DNA from: an uncultured Ventosimonas sp.
GTDB lineage: Bacteria > Pseudomonadota > Gammaproteobacteria > Pseudomonadales > Pseudomonadaceae
DNA length: 7,583 bases
NCBI GenBank assembly: GCA_945283395.1
Contig: CALYQH010000066.1
Coordinates: 1-7,583, forward strand
Reading direction: 5' to 3'
Shown: piece by piece, positions 1 through 5,869 of the stretch
Layout of the letters: every line of letters begins with the position of its first letter
How positions within the stretch are numbered: position 1 is the stretch's first letter
The notes under the pieces: model-generated
Told to the model about the DNA's origin: nothing
What the model saw: the letters and a program-made list of their open reading frames with translations, nothing else
Databases searched by the model: none
Position numbers and translations under genes: made by a program

Positions 1-31
1 GATTTATGCTGATTTATGAAGCAAAAACTTT

Positions 32-127
32 TTATTTATGAAACGCACCTACAGCTATTATTATTAATATGGCCACTAATACAAAACCAGCATAAGCATT
101 AATAGTAAACGTATTACGTTCTTTCAT
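32..127 (-). CDS. 31-residue single-pass membrane microprotein, function unknown
   Basis: This is a short open frame of 31 codons plus a TAA stop. It starts MKERNTFTINAYAGF, continues with one hydrophobic stretch (about residues 13-28, rich in V, L, I and A) and ends FHK. That layout, with a charged start, one membrane span and a short basic tail, fits a small inner-membrane protein. An AAGGA Shine-Dalgarno (complement of 133-137) lies well spaced upstream of the ATG, which is the main reason to believe it is translated. The start resembles the N-terminus of SPFH/Band 7 (stomatin-like) proteins, which open with a short polar stretch and then one membrane span. It could therefore be a truncated remnant of such a gene, but this resemblance is from memory and weak. 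Nothing in the 31 bases left of the stop shows a continuation. The span is visible in the sequence; the function is not known. Confidence 0.5.
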   Translation of the reverse strand: MKERNTFTINAYAGFVLVAILIIIAVGAFHK

Positions 128-588
128 TTTTTTCCTTATATATAAGCTTTGGCTATAAAATAGCTATTTATCACCACTATTGACTTGTTTTAGCTTATTA
201 CCAATAATTACCCACCAGTCTTTTTGCTAGAGAAAAGCTGTCTTTTTATTAAATAGACAATAAGGCTAATATTTGTAAAACATAGACATTTAAAATACCT
301 TAATAAATAAGATAATTAACAAAAATATCACAAATGTTTTAGTTTATAATAGTAATGCTTACAGAATTAAAGCGTCTATTAATTTTTCTTTTTATTAGAA
401 TTTTGTAACAAATATAAAAAAGTAATTAAATCAGCTTAATTATCACCATATCATACAAGAGATGATGCTAGTAATTAACTTCATGATATTAAAAGTAACC
501 CAAAGTTTAATTAGACTTTTGTATTCTTCATCTAAGCGGATATATTTCATTTAACTGCCAGTTATTATTTTTGCTAGAGTTACTTTTA
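128..588. other. AT-rich intergenic region without a convincing gene
   Basis: About 460 bases with stops in all frames. It holds the 5' leader of the small membrane-protein gene, including a 5-bp inverted repeat GCTAT-AAA-ATAGC at 152-164. A 12-base word TTTTTGCTAGAG occurs twice on the plus strand, at 221-232 and 568-579. A perfect interrupted palindrome TAACTG-C-CAGTTA lies at 552-564, 25 bases past the folB stop. The longest start-to-stop frames here are only 30-35 codons and lack a proper ribosome binding site. I see no tRNA or other RNA gene and no clear factor-independent terminator after folB. Confidence 0.6.
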
Positions 589-942
589 TCAAAAACTGCC
601 ACGTTCAATCTGCACGCCCACTCCTTTTGCTGAAGCAATAGCACCTGGTTTAGTGACTTTTAATCTCAACCAACTTAGCTTAAAGCTATGTTGTAATAAA
701 TTAGCTAGCTGCTCAGCAAAAGATTCTATCAATTTAAAGCTACTATTTTCAGCAAATTTATTCACTTTTTCAGTTATTTTAACATAATCCAATGCCATAT
801 AAATATCATCATTTTGAGCAGAGAGCTTATTATCCCATGCTATTGTTAAGTCTATTAATAAGCATTGTTTGATAGACCGTTCCCAATCATATACACCTAT
901 AGTAGTTACTATCTCTAATTTTTCATTAAAAACTGTATCCAT
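589..942 (-). CDS. folB: Dihydroneopterin aldolase
   Basis: FolB converts 7,8-dihydroneopterin to 6-hydroxymethyl-7,8-dihydropterin and glycolaldehyde, and can epimerise the substrate, in cytosolic folate synthesis. The 117-residue length is close to that of the E. coli enzyme (about 120). The family signatures are clear: TTIGVYDWE at 13-21, the LIES motif around Glu73, and TKPGA at 97-101 with the catalytic lysine at 98. Tyr53 and Glu21 also fall at the expected active-site positions. The end IERGSF matches the usual IERG ending, so the gene is complete. It is divergent from plsY across 48 bases, an arrangement also found in E. coli. The ATG at 942 is preceded only by a weak GAGA about ten bases upstream, but the protein start matches the family (MDxVF), so the start is well supported. 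No promoter hexamers stand out. Confidence 0.96.
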   Translation of the reverse strand: MDTVFNEKLEIVTTIGVYDWERSIKQCLLIDLTIAWDNKLSAQNDDIYMALDYVKITEKVNKFAENSSFKLIESFAEQLANLLQHSFKLSWLRLKVTKPGAIASAKGVGVQIERGSF

Positions 943-990
943 TATTACTATATCTCGCTACAATCCAACCTATATTATTAGGATAATTTC
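943..990. promoter_or_regulatory. Divergent folB/plsY control region
   Basis: Only 48 bases separate the two start codons, so both transcripts must begin here or inside the neighbouring gene. For plsY an AGGA Shine-Dalgarno at 980-983 sits seven bases before the ATG. A TATATT at 971-976 could serve as a -10 box, but I see no matching -35. The folB side has only a weak GAGA. Promoters are expected here from gene layout rather than from clear hexamers. Confidence 0.4.
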
Positions 991-1560
991 ATGTTCTGGC
1001 TATTGATTATACTCGCCTATTTGCTAGGTTCCGTCTCTTTTGCCATAGTCTTATCTAAACTCTCCGGCAAAATAGATCCTCGCACATCGGGCTCTAAGAA
1101 CCCTGGAGCTACTAATGTCTTGCGTATCGCAGGAGCAGGATTAGCTAGCTTAACCCTGATAGGCGATTTATGCAAAGGCATGTTACCTGTAATCATAGCC
1201 ATATTACTAAATTTCAATGAGCAACAGCAGGCATGGATAGGCATTGCAGCTATTATAGGTCATCTTTATCCTATTTACTTTCATTTCCATGGTGGGAAAG
1301 GAGTTGCAACCGCTACGGGCGTATTACTTATATTATCTCCTATCACTGCCTGTTTGGCTATTTTTGCTTGGGGTATAACTTTTTACTTAAAACGCACTAG
1401 TTCTTTAGCTTCTATCAGTGCTATAGCCATTATTCTACCCATTATTTTATGGTTAAAACCTATAATTTTCCTGCCTATATGTGTACTTTGTTTATTAATA
1501 ATTTGGCGCCATAGAAGTAATCTAAAAGATTTATTAATAGGAAACGAACGGCATTTTTGA
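991..1560 (+). CDS. plsY: Glycerol-3-phosphate acyltransferase PlsY
   Basis: PlsY is an inner-membrane enzyme that transfers an acyl group from acyl-phosphate (made by PlsX) to the 1-position of glycerol-3-phosphate. This gives lysophosphatidic acid, the first step of membrane phospholipid synthesis. The 189-residue length is normal. The conserved loops are all present: SKNPGATN at 35-42, a GDLCKG segment at 58-63, HGGKGVAT at 100-107 and RHRSN at 173-177 near the C-terminus. Between them lie about five hydrophobic membrane segments (roughly 2-22, 48-73, 82-99, 108-132 and 140-171). The start is set by an AGGA seven bases upstream. It runs divergent from folB and converges on tsaD with 23 bases between the stop codons. 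A weak stem (ACTATT at 1560-1565 with AATAGT at 1579-1584) lies in that gap, without a U-run good enough to call a terminator. Confidence 0.97.
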   Translation: MFWLLIILAYLLGSVSFAIVLSKLSGKIDPRTSGSKNPGATNVLRIAGAGLASLTLIGDLCKGMLPVIIAILLNFNEQQQAWIGIAAIIGHLYPIYFHFHGGKGVATATGVLLILSPITACLAIFAWGITFYLKRTSSLASISAIAIILPIILWLKPIIFLPICVLCLLIIWRHRSNLKDLLIGNERHF

Positions 1561-1583
1561 CTATTCGCATGAACACAAAATAG

Positions 1584-2612
1584 TTACTTTAAAGCAGGTA
1601 GCTCTTGCATAGGCCAGCGGGCTCTAGTCTCTATGGCCAAATCATTATGTTGACCTACCAATAGACGTTGACAACCAGCATAAGCAATCATTGCACCATT
1701 ATCAGTACAAAACTCAGGACGAGCATAATAAACGTGCCCCTGAAATTCGCTAACCATATTTTCTAGCGATTCTCTAAGTGCCTTATTAGAACTTACTCCT
1801 CCAGCTATGACTAATTGGCTAAGACCAGTATCTAACAAAGCTCTACGACACTTAATAGTCAAGGTATCGACTACTGCTTGTTGAAAGGCAAAAGCAATAT
1901 CTGCTTTTAGTTGTTGTGATGTCTCAGCATGACACTTATTATTTTGCCAGGTATTTAAGGCAGCTGTTTTTAAACCACTAAAACTAAACATAAGCCCAGG
2001 TCTATCTACCATAGGTCTAGGAAATTTAAAGATATTCTCCCTACCTTGCAAGGCTAACTTTGCTATTTCAGGACCACCTGGATAATTTAATCCCAAGAGC
2101 TTTGCTGTTTTATCAAATGCCTCTCCCGCTGCATCATCTACCGATTCTCCTAATAACTCATAACAACCTATTTCTGTTACCTTTATTAATTGAGTATGCC
2201 CTCCTGACACTAGTAATCCAACAAAAGGAAATCGAGGAGGATCTTTCTCTAACATAGGAGCTAATAAATGACCCTCCATATGGTGTACTCCAATAGTAGG
2301 GATATCTAACGCAAAAGCGAAAGCTTTCGCAAATGAAGCACCTACTAATAGTGCACCTACTAAACCAGGTCCAGCCGTATATGCAACTGCATCTATATCT
2401 GTTTTAGTACAACCTGAATCAGCTAAAACCTGATTCAATAATGGGATTAATCTTTTAATGTGATCACGAGAAGCTAATTCAGGCACAACCCCACCGTAAA
2501 TACGATGCAAATCTATTTGGCTAAATAAAGCATCAGCCAATAGTCCTTTATTACTATCATATAATGCTACGCCTGTCTCATCACAAGAGGTTTCTACCCC
2601 CAATACTAACAT
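1584..2612 (-). CDS. tsaD: tRNA N6-threonylcarbamoyladenosine (t6A37) transferase subunit TsaD
   Basis: TsaD (formerly YgjD/Gcp, Kae1 family) acts with TsaB and TsaE to transfer the threonylcarbamoyl group, made by TsaC, onto A37 of tRNAs reading ANN codons. It is a near-universal cytosolic protein. The 342-residue length is typical. Visible family features are GVETSCDET at 5-13, the metal-binding HHMEGH with His111 and His115, SGGHT at 136-140, GEAFDK at 163-168, GGVSSN at 271-276 and TDNGAMIA at 303-310 with the third metal ligand Asp304. AAGG (complement of 2621-2624) lies eight bases upstream of the ATG. A probable promoter lies just upstream, so it can be transcribed alone, though read-through from the YdhR-like gene 72 bases upstream is possible. 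In many gammaproteobacteria tsaD sits beside and divergent from rpsU; here rpsU is absent from that place. Confidence 0.97.
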   Translation of the reverse strand: MLVLGVETSCDETGVALYDSNKGLLADALFSQIDLHRIYGGVVPELASRDHIKRLIPLLNQVLADSGCTKTDIDAVAYTAGPGLVGALLVGASFAKAFAFALDIPTIGVHHMEGHLLAPMLEKDPPRFPFVGLLVSGGHTQLIKVTEIGCYELLGESVDDAAGEAFDKTAKLLGLNYPGGPEIAKLALQGRENIFKFPRPMVDRPGLMFSFSGLKTAALNTWQNNKCHAETSQQLKADIAFAFQQAVVDTLTIKCRRALLDTGLSQLVIAGGVSSNKALRESLENMVSEFQGHVYYARPEFCTDNGAMIAYAGCQRLLVGQHNDLAIETRARWPMQELPALK

Positions 2613-2643
2613 TTAATAAACCTTAACCAATAACAAAATAATT

Positions 2644-2672
2644 ATTATATCGAAAATATCACTGAGTCTATA
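2644..2672 (-). promoter_or_regulatory. Probable tsaD promoter
   Basis: On the minus strand there is a perfect TATAAT (-10) at 2649-2644 and, 17 bases upstream, a poor -35 TATAGA at 2672-2667. Transcription would start near 2637, giving a leader of about 25 bases that still contains the AAGG ribosome binding site. The spacer length and position are right, but the -35 matches only three of six bases and the surroundings are AT-rich, so this is a moderate call. Confidence 0.4.
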
Positions 2673-2684
2673 ATACTTAATCTA

Positions 2685-2996
2685 CTACCAATTTAAAGAA
2701 CCCTTAGTAATAGCTGTTAATGTATCATTAATAGTAAATATTTTACTACGAATCTTTTGGGCTCCCATCGCCTCTAAACGCTTTTGATGCATAGTTAGAT
2801 ATTTTTCTGCAAACAGGCTATTTTCAAATAAATATATTCCACCAGCCTCATTAGTTTGGCTATTTTCTGTCCAAATTTTAGAAATAAAGCCTGGTTCTTT
2901 AGCTATGCTTTCGGCTAACGTTTTTAGGGATTCTATGGATTGCTGAGCTAATGATTTAGCAGGCATAATAAAATCTACTTGTAGTATAACAGCCAT
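2685..2996 (-). CDS. YdhR-family small monooxygenase-like protein
   Basis: The 103-residue protein closely resembles E. coli YdhR (about 101 residues), a small dimeric alpha/beta-barrel protein of the antibiotic-biosynthesis-monooxygenase type. It begins AVILQVDF like the first barrel strand. It carries the family core EPGFISKIWTEN at 34-45 and AGGIYLF at 51-57, then the helix with MHQKRL at 69-74 and a final strand with KIFTIN at 85-90. Members of this fold act on aromatic or quinone-like compounds without a metal or flavin, but the substrate of YdhR itself is not settled, so none is assigned here. The ribosome binding site AGAGGAG (complement of 3004-3010) is the strongest in the window and suggests high expression. 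It lies upstream of tsaD on the same strand and downstream of hxlR after a 343-base gap, so it probably has its own promoter. No obvious terminator follows it. Confidence 0.85.
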   Translation of the reverse strand: MAVILQVDFIMPAKSLAQQSIESLKTLAESIAKEPGFISKIWTENSQTNEAGGIYLFENSLFAEKYLTMHQKRLEAMGAQKIRSKIFTINDTLTAITKGSLNW

Positions 2997-3339
2997 TATA
3001 AAACTCCTCTTTCATAAACAACATATAAACCTTAATATTTAAGAAAATTATTAGCTGACCTGTTACTTTTGAATATATATTAATTTAATATAACTAATTT
3101 ATTGATTATAAGCTTTAAATAATTAACCAAAATATCAAATTAGTATCATATTTAATCTTATATGCCCCTTAACTATTATCATTTTTTTACTAATTACTAT
3201 TAGACAGTTTTGCAATAATAACTAATATAATCTTCTTAATTAGTTTTTTAATTAAAAAGTTATTCACTAATAAATTAACATTATAAGAAATATTAAATTT
3301 ATTCTATTAATTAAGAATACTGAATAATTTTTATATAAC
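2997..3339. other. Very AT-rich spacer with several palindromes, no gene
   Basis: This 343-base gap separates the YdhR-like gene from hxlR and has no usable open frame on either strand. It contains three clean inverted repeats: CTTAA-TAT-TTAAG at 3031-3043 in the YdhR-like gene's leader, ATATTAA-T-TTAATAT at 3077-3091, and the 14-bp perfect palindrome TTTTTAATTAAAAA at 3245-3258. A minus-strand TATAAT lies at 3110-3105 but has no good -35 at the right distance. The promoter of the YdhR-like gene is expected within this stretch. I see no strong terminator for hxlR. Confidence 0.5.
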
Positions 3340-3672
3340 TCATCTATATTTTTCTTCCCATTGACAAATAGCCTCCAATAAGGGATAAAGTGATTTTCCC
3401 TTGGCCGATAAACTATATTCTACCTTAGGAGGGATTTGCGAATACTCCTTTTTCATGACTATGCCATCTGCCTCAAGTTCCTTAAGCTGAATACTTAAGG
3501 TTTTGTGAGATATAGTGCCAATTTTTCTTTTTAAATCATTATAACGAATAATATCATCTTCAATTAGCCAGTATAAGATTATCATTTTCCATTTGCCTCC
3601 TATAACTGAAAGAGTATAGCCAAAGGGCGTATCTAATAAAGATCTAATAGCTTGATATTCTTTTATACTCAT
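3340..3672 (-). CDS. HxlR-family winged-helix transcriptional regulator
   Basis: The 110-residue protein is a complete HxlR-type (DUF24) DNA-binding protein. Such proteins bind as dimers near their own or a neighbouring promoter, often in response to quinones, aldehydes, hypochlorite or other redox signals. The sequence shows TLSVIGGKWKMIIL at 20-33, the recognition-helix region with ISHKTLSIQLKELEADGIV at 54-72, the wing with PPKVEYSLSAKGKSL at 81-95, and the closing dimer helix LLEAICQWEE at 98-107. The usual cysteine just before the helix-turn-helix (CPVE-type motif) is missing; that place reads TPFGYT at 15-20 and the only cysteine is Cys103. Sensing by the classic N-terminal thiol is therefore unlikely. 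AAAGGA (complement of 3682-3687) lies nine bases before the ATG. It is divergent from the Cys-rich gene across 102 bases and probably regulates it and itself. The ligand is unknown. Confidence 0.9.
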   Translation of the reverse strand: MSIKEYQAIRSLLDTPFGYTLSVIGGKWKMIILYWLIEDDIIRYNDLKRKIGTISHKTLSIQLKELEADGIVMKKEYSQIPPKVEYSLSAKGKSLYPLLEAICQWEEKYR

Positions 3673-3706
3673 TCAATACTTTCCTTTAGGCTAGTAGGTG
3701 GCAAAA

Positions 3707-3745
3707 AAGTGCATACTTATTAATCCTTTTTCCTTATTTTATAAT
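3707..3745 (+). promoter_or_regulatory. Promoter of the Cys-rich gene with possible HxlR operator
   Basis: A perfect TATAAT -10 lies at 3740-3745; the best -35 at 17-base spacing is a poor TTATTA (3717-3722). Overlapping it is the dyad AAGT-GCAT-ACTT at 3707-3718. A further pair, TACTT at 3714-3718 and AAGTA at 3748-3752, flanks the promoter, and TAGGCT at 3687-3692 mirrors AGCCTA at 3753-3758. HxlR proteins bind short dyads in such divergent spacers, so the 3707-3718 dyad is the best operator candidate. The weak -35 would suit a regulated promoter. The dyads are seen; binding is inferred. Confidence 0.35.
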
Positions 3746-3774
3746 AAAAGTAAGCCTAGCAAGAGGAATAAATA

Positions 3775-4101
3775 ATGAAAAAATGCCAAATAGAAGTACT
3801 AAAGACTACTTTCCATGAAGATTTAGCAAAAGACTATGGCTGTCCAAATTTAGGAAAATGCCCTATGCATAAAGTTGGAGATAAGTTCCTAGCAGATTAT
3901 GCAAAACCCGAAGATCTTTGTGACGAAGCATGGAAAGCTATGTATCAATATGTATTTGCCATCTCCCATGGTAGCGGTATTTTCTACTATGGTGATTGGA
4001 TCAACAAGCCAGGTCTTGCTATTTGTAGCTGTAATGATGGCATTCGGCCTGTTATCTTTAAAATTACTGCTACCGACCAAGAATTAGTAGCCCCAACATA
4101 A
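3775..4101 (+). CDS. Small cysteine-rich protein, TIGR04076-family-like, function unknown
   Basis: The 108-residue protein resembles the uncharacterised TIGR04076 family. It has six cysteines (4, 23, 29, 49, 84 and 86), arranged as CPNLGKCP at 23-30, LCDEAW at 48-53 and CSCNDG at 84-89, followed by the family-like RPVIFKI at 91-97. The middle holds an aromatic stretch YQYVFAISHGSG and FYYGDW at 70-75. There is no signal peptide or membrane segment, so it should be cytosolic, where such cysteines could bind metal or react with oxidants or electrophiles; that role is inference. An AGAGGA ribosome binding site at 3762-3767 lies seven bases before the ATG. It is transcribed away from the HxlR gene and is probably its target. 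The frame is intact, with normal start and stop. Family assignment is by recalled motif pattern and should be searched with a profile. Confidence 0.8.
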   Translation: MKKCQIEVLKTTFHEDLAKDYGCPNLGKCPMHKVGDKFLADYAKPEDLCDEAWKAMYQYVFAISHGSGIFYYGDWINKPGLAICSCNDGIRPVIFKITATDQELVAPT

Positions 4102-4123
4102 TATATTTATAAGTTATTTACCC

Positions 4124-4168
4124 GACTTAATTTACTATGCAGTTAATTAATAAACATAGTAATAAGTC
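4124..4168. repeat. 14-bp inverted repeat with a 2-base bulge
   Basis: Left arm GACTTA (4124-4129), bulge AT, TTACTATG (4132-4139); right arm CATAGTAA (4155-4162) and TAAGTC (4163-4168). The arms pair perfectly apart from the two bulged bases around a 15-base loop that itself contains TTAATTAA. It begins 23 bases after the stop of the Cys-rich gene, so it may end or stabilise that transcript. The bases after it (TCTCTCTGG) are not a U-run, so I do not call it a standard terminator. Confidence 0.45.
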
Positions 4169-4269
4169 TCTCTGGCCAATAAAAACATTCATCACAGCGC
4201 AATTTAATATTCATCAAACCAAAGGAAACAAGGATTATTTAAAACCATATGTCAAAAGATTTTAAAACC

Positions 4270-4285
4270 CTTATTGATCAATAAG
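4270..4285. repeat. 16-bp perfect palindrome
   Basis: CTTATTGATCAATAAG reads identically on both strands with no spacer, so it suits a dimeric DNA-binding protein better than a hairpin. The core TTGATCAA resembles the half sites of FNR/Crp-type boxes (TTGAT-N4-ATCAA) but lacks their four-base spacer. No gene starts nearby, so its role is unclear. Confidence 0.4.
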
Positions 4286-4422
4286 CAATGCCTGTTTACT
4301 CTCTATTACTATAGCAGTTAAATTTATCTTTAGAAAACACTAGAAGCATAATGCACATTGAAATGTCTAACTAGTCAACTTGAGCAGAAGTTTATTATAT
4401 ATTTTTCATAGAGATATATATT

Positions 4423-4477
4423 GGAAAACAATTTGCCCCCTTACAATGAGGTTACTTACCTCATTGTAAAAAAGCAA
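4423..4477 (-). terminator. Factor-independent terminator of the glnS-cysS operon
   Basis: A 12-bp perfect stem (4441-4452 with 4458-4469) closes a five-base loop. Outside it, four C (4437-4440) face four A (4470-4473), and then TTGC (4433-4436) pairs with GCAA (4474-4477). In minus-strand RNA the four-base mismatch becomes U opposite G, so the stem can run for 20 pairs including four wobbles. It is followed by AUUGUUUU. In plus-strand RNA the same place is C opposite A and no U-run follows, so termination should favour the cysS direction. The stem starts at the base right after the cysS TAG. Confidence 0.75.
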
Positions 4478-5869
4478 CTAAATTTCCATTCGCCAAGTTG
4501 TACCATTTTTACTATCTTCAATAATAACCCCCATCTCTTTAAGCTGATCACGAATACGATCTGACTCTGCCCAATTTTTATCATTTCTAGCTTGTAAACG
4601 AGCTTGGATTAAAGACTCAACTTTAGCTGTATCCACTTCTGTATTATGCGTATTAGCTTGTAGAAAGTCTTCTGGATTAAGTTGTAAGACCCCTAACAAA
4701 CCTCCTAATTGTTTAAGTTGTGCACCTAAGCTAGCAGCTGCTGTTAAATCGGTAGGTTTGAGACGATTAATTTCTCTTGCCATATCAAAAAGTATAGAAC
4801 AAGCTTCTGGAGTATTAAAATCATCATTCATTGCAAGAGTAAAGCGCGCTATATAGTTATTTTTATCATCAACAACTTTAGCTATAGGTAGATCTTTTAA
4901 AGCAATATAAAATCGCTCTAATGCAGCATAGGCCTCTTTTAAGTTATCTTCTGAATAGTTAATTGGACTACGATAATGACTGGCTACTAATAAATAACGT
5001 ACCACTTCAGCTGGATACTTTGCCAATACATCCCTAATAGTAAAAAAATTGCCCAATGATTTAGACATTTTCTCGCCATCGACCCTTACCGCTCCAGCAT
5101 GCATCCATGTTTTTGCATAGGTTTTACCAGTAGTAGCTTCACTTTGAGCTATTTCATTTTCATGGTGAGGAAATATTAAATCAGGGCCTCCGCCATGAAT
5201 ATCAAATGTTTCACCTAAACAGCAAGTAGACATAACAGAACATTCTATATGCCATCCTGGGCGACCTTTTCCCCAAGGAGATAGCCAACTTGGCTCACCT
5301 TCTTTGGCTCCTTTCCATAATACAAAATCAACAGGATCTTGTTTTGCCTCATCGACTTCGACGCGCGCCCCACTTCTTAAATCTTCCACTTTTTTGCGAG
5401 ACAATTTACCATAATCTTTAAACTTACCTACTCGATAATAAACATCTCCATTACCTGGAGCGTAGGCATAGTCTTTGGTAACTAAAGTATTAATCATCTG
5501 CTGCATGCCTTGAATATAATCTGTAGCTCGTGGCTCTTGATCAGGAGGCAACACGCTTAATTTAGCTTCATCCTCATGCATGGCCTCTATCATACGGGCT
5601 GTTAAGGCAGTAAAAGGTTCACTATTTTGGTTTGCACGGTTGATAATTTTATCATCTATATCAGTAATATTACGCACATAAGTGACCTCATAACCTAGAT
5701 GACAAAACCAGCGCGTAACAACATCAAAAGCAACCATTACTCGAGCATGTCCAATATGGCAATAATCATATACAGTCATACCACAAACATAAATACGCAC
5801 TTGCTTATCTTTCAGTGGTTTAAAAATCTCTTTAGTCTTACTCAAGGTATTGTATATAGATAAGGCCAT
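4478..5869 (-). CDS. cysS: Cysteinyl-tRNA synthetase
   Basis: CysRS is a monomeric class I synthetase that activates cysteine with ATP and loads it on tRNA-Cys in the cytosol. Counting from the chosen start (463 residues, against 461 in E. coli), the zinc ligands are Cys29 (YVCGMTVYD), Cys210 (HIECS), His235 and Glu239 (PHHENE). The ATP signatures are HIGH at 38-41 and KMSKS at 267-271. The C-terminal domain that contacts the tRNA is intact, ending [10 protein letters not shown] start at the ATG 5869-5867 rather than an in-frame ATG four codons upstream (5881). The protein then begins MALSIYNTL like its relatives, and GGGGA (complement of 5875-5879) sits five bases before it. That ATG overlaps the glnS TAA by one base, so translation is probably coupled. 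A terminator follows directly. Confidence 0.97.
   Translation of the reverse strand: MALSIYNTLSKTKEIFKPLKDKQVRIYVCGMTVYDYCHIGHARVMVAFDVVTRWFCHLGYEVTYVRNITDIDDKIINRANQNSEPFTALTARMIEAMHEDEAKLSVLPPDQEPRATDYIQGMQQMINTLVTKDYAYAPGNGDVYYRVGKFKDYGKLSRKKVEDLRSGARVEVDEAKQDPVDFVLWKGAKEGEPSWLSPWGKGRPGWHIECSVMSTCCLGETFDIHGGGPDLIFPHHENEIAQSEATTGKTYAKTWMHAGAVRVDGEKMSKSLGNFFTIRDVLAKYPAEVVRYLLVASHYRSPINYSEDNLKEAYAALERFYIALKDLPIAKVVDDKNNYIARFTLAMNDDFNTPEACSILFDMAREINRLKPTDLTAAASLGAQLKQLGGLLGVLQLNPEDFLQANTHNTEVDTAKVESLIQARLQARNDKNWAESDRIRDQLKEMGVIIEDSKNGTTWRMEI

Larger units (their letters stand above)
4102..4432. other. Intergenic region with inverted repeats, no supported gene
   Basis: Beyond the bulged inverted repeat at 4124-4168, this stretch has a perfect 16-bp palindrome CTTATTGATCAATAAG at 4270-4285 and a short dyad ACATT-GA-AATGT near 4347. 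A 42-codon plus frame (4137-4265) and a 23-codon minus frame lack ribosome binding sites and resemble no family I know. Two genes end into this spacer from opposite sides (the Cys-rich gene from the left, cysS from the right), so no promoter is needed here. Confidence 0.5.

Noticed and set aside
180..208. Plus-strand TTGACT, 17 bases, AATAAT, resembling a sigma-70 promoter
   Set aside because: Good hexamers, but no gene or recognisable RNA follows on the plus strand before the convergent end of folB; such matches are frequent in AT-rich spacers.
266..289. Seven-codon minus-strand frame MSMFYKY with AAGG eight bases upstream, much like the leader of tsaD
   Set aside because: Too short to judge. 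It could be a leader peptide or a chance match in AT-rich DNA, and no attenuator-like structure follows before the small membrane-protein gene.
443..550. 35-codon minus-strand frame starting MKYIRLDEEYKSL, downstream of folB
   Set aside because: No usable ribosome binding site before the ATG, it is overlapped by an equally long frame on the other strand (462-554), and it resembles no family I recognise. Conservation in relatives would be needed to revive it.
1017..1244. Long minus-strand frame inside plsY, and similar antisense frames inside tsaD, the Cys-rich gene and glnS
   Set aside because: They overlap well-recognised genes, have no family resemblance and no suitable ribosome binding sites; they are shadows of the real coding frames.
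1560..1586. Weak stem between the convergent plsY and tsaD ends as a two-way terminator
   Set aside because: Only six Watson-Crick pairs with a 13-base loop and no clear U-run on either strand.
4137..4265. 42-codon plus-strand frame starting MQLINKHSNKSLW
   Set aside because: Its ATG lies inside an inverted repeat, there is no ribosome binding site, and the residue mix looks like translated spacer.
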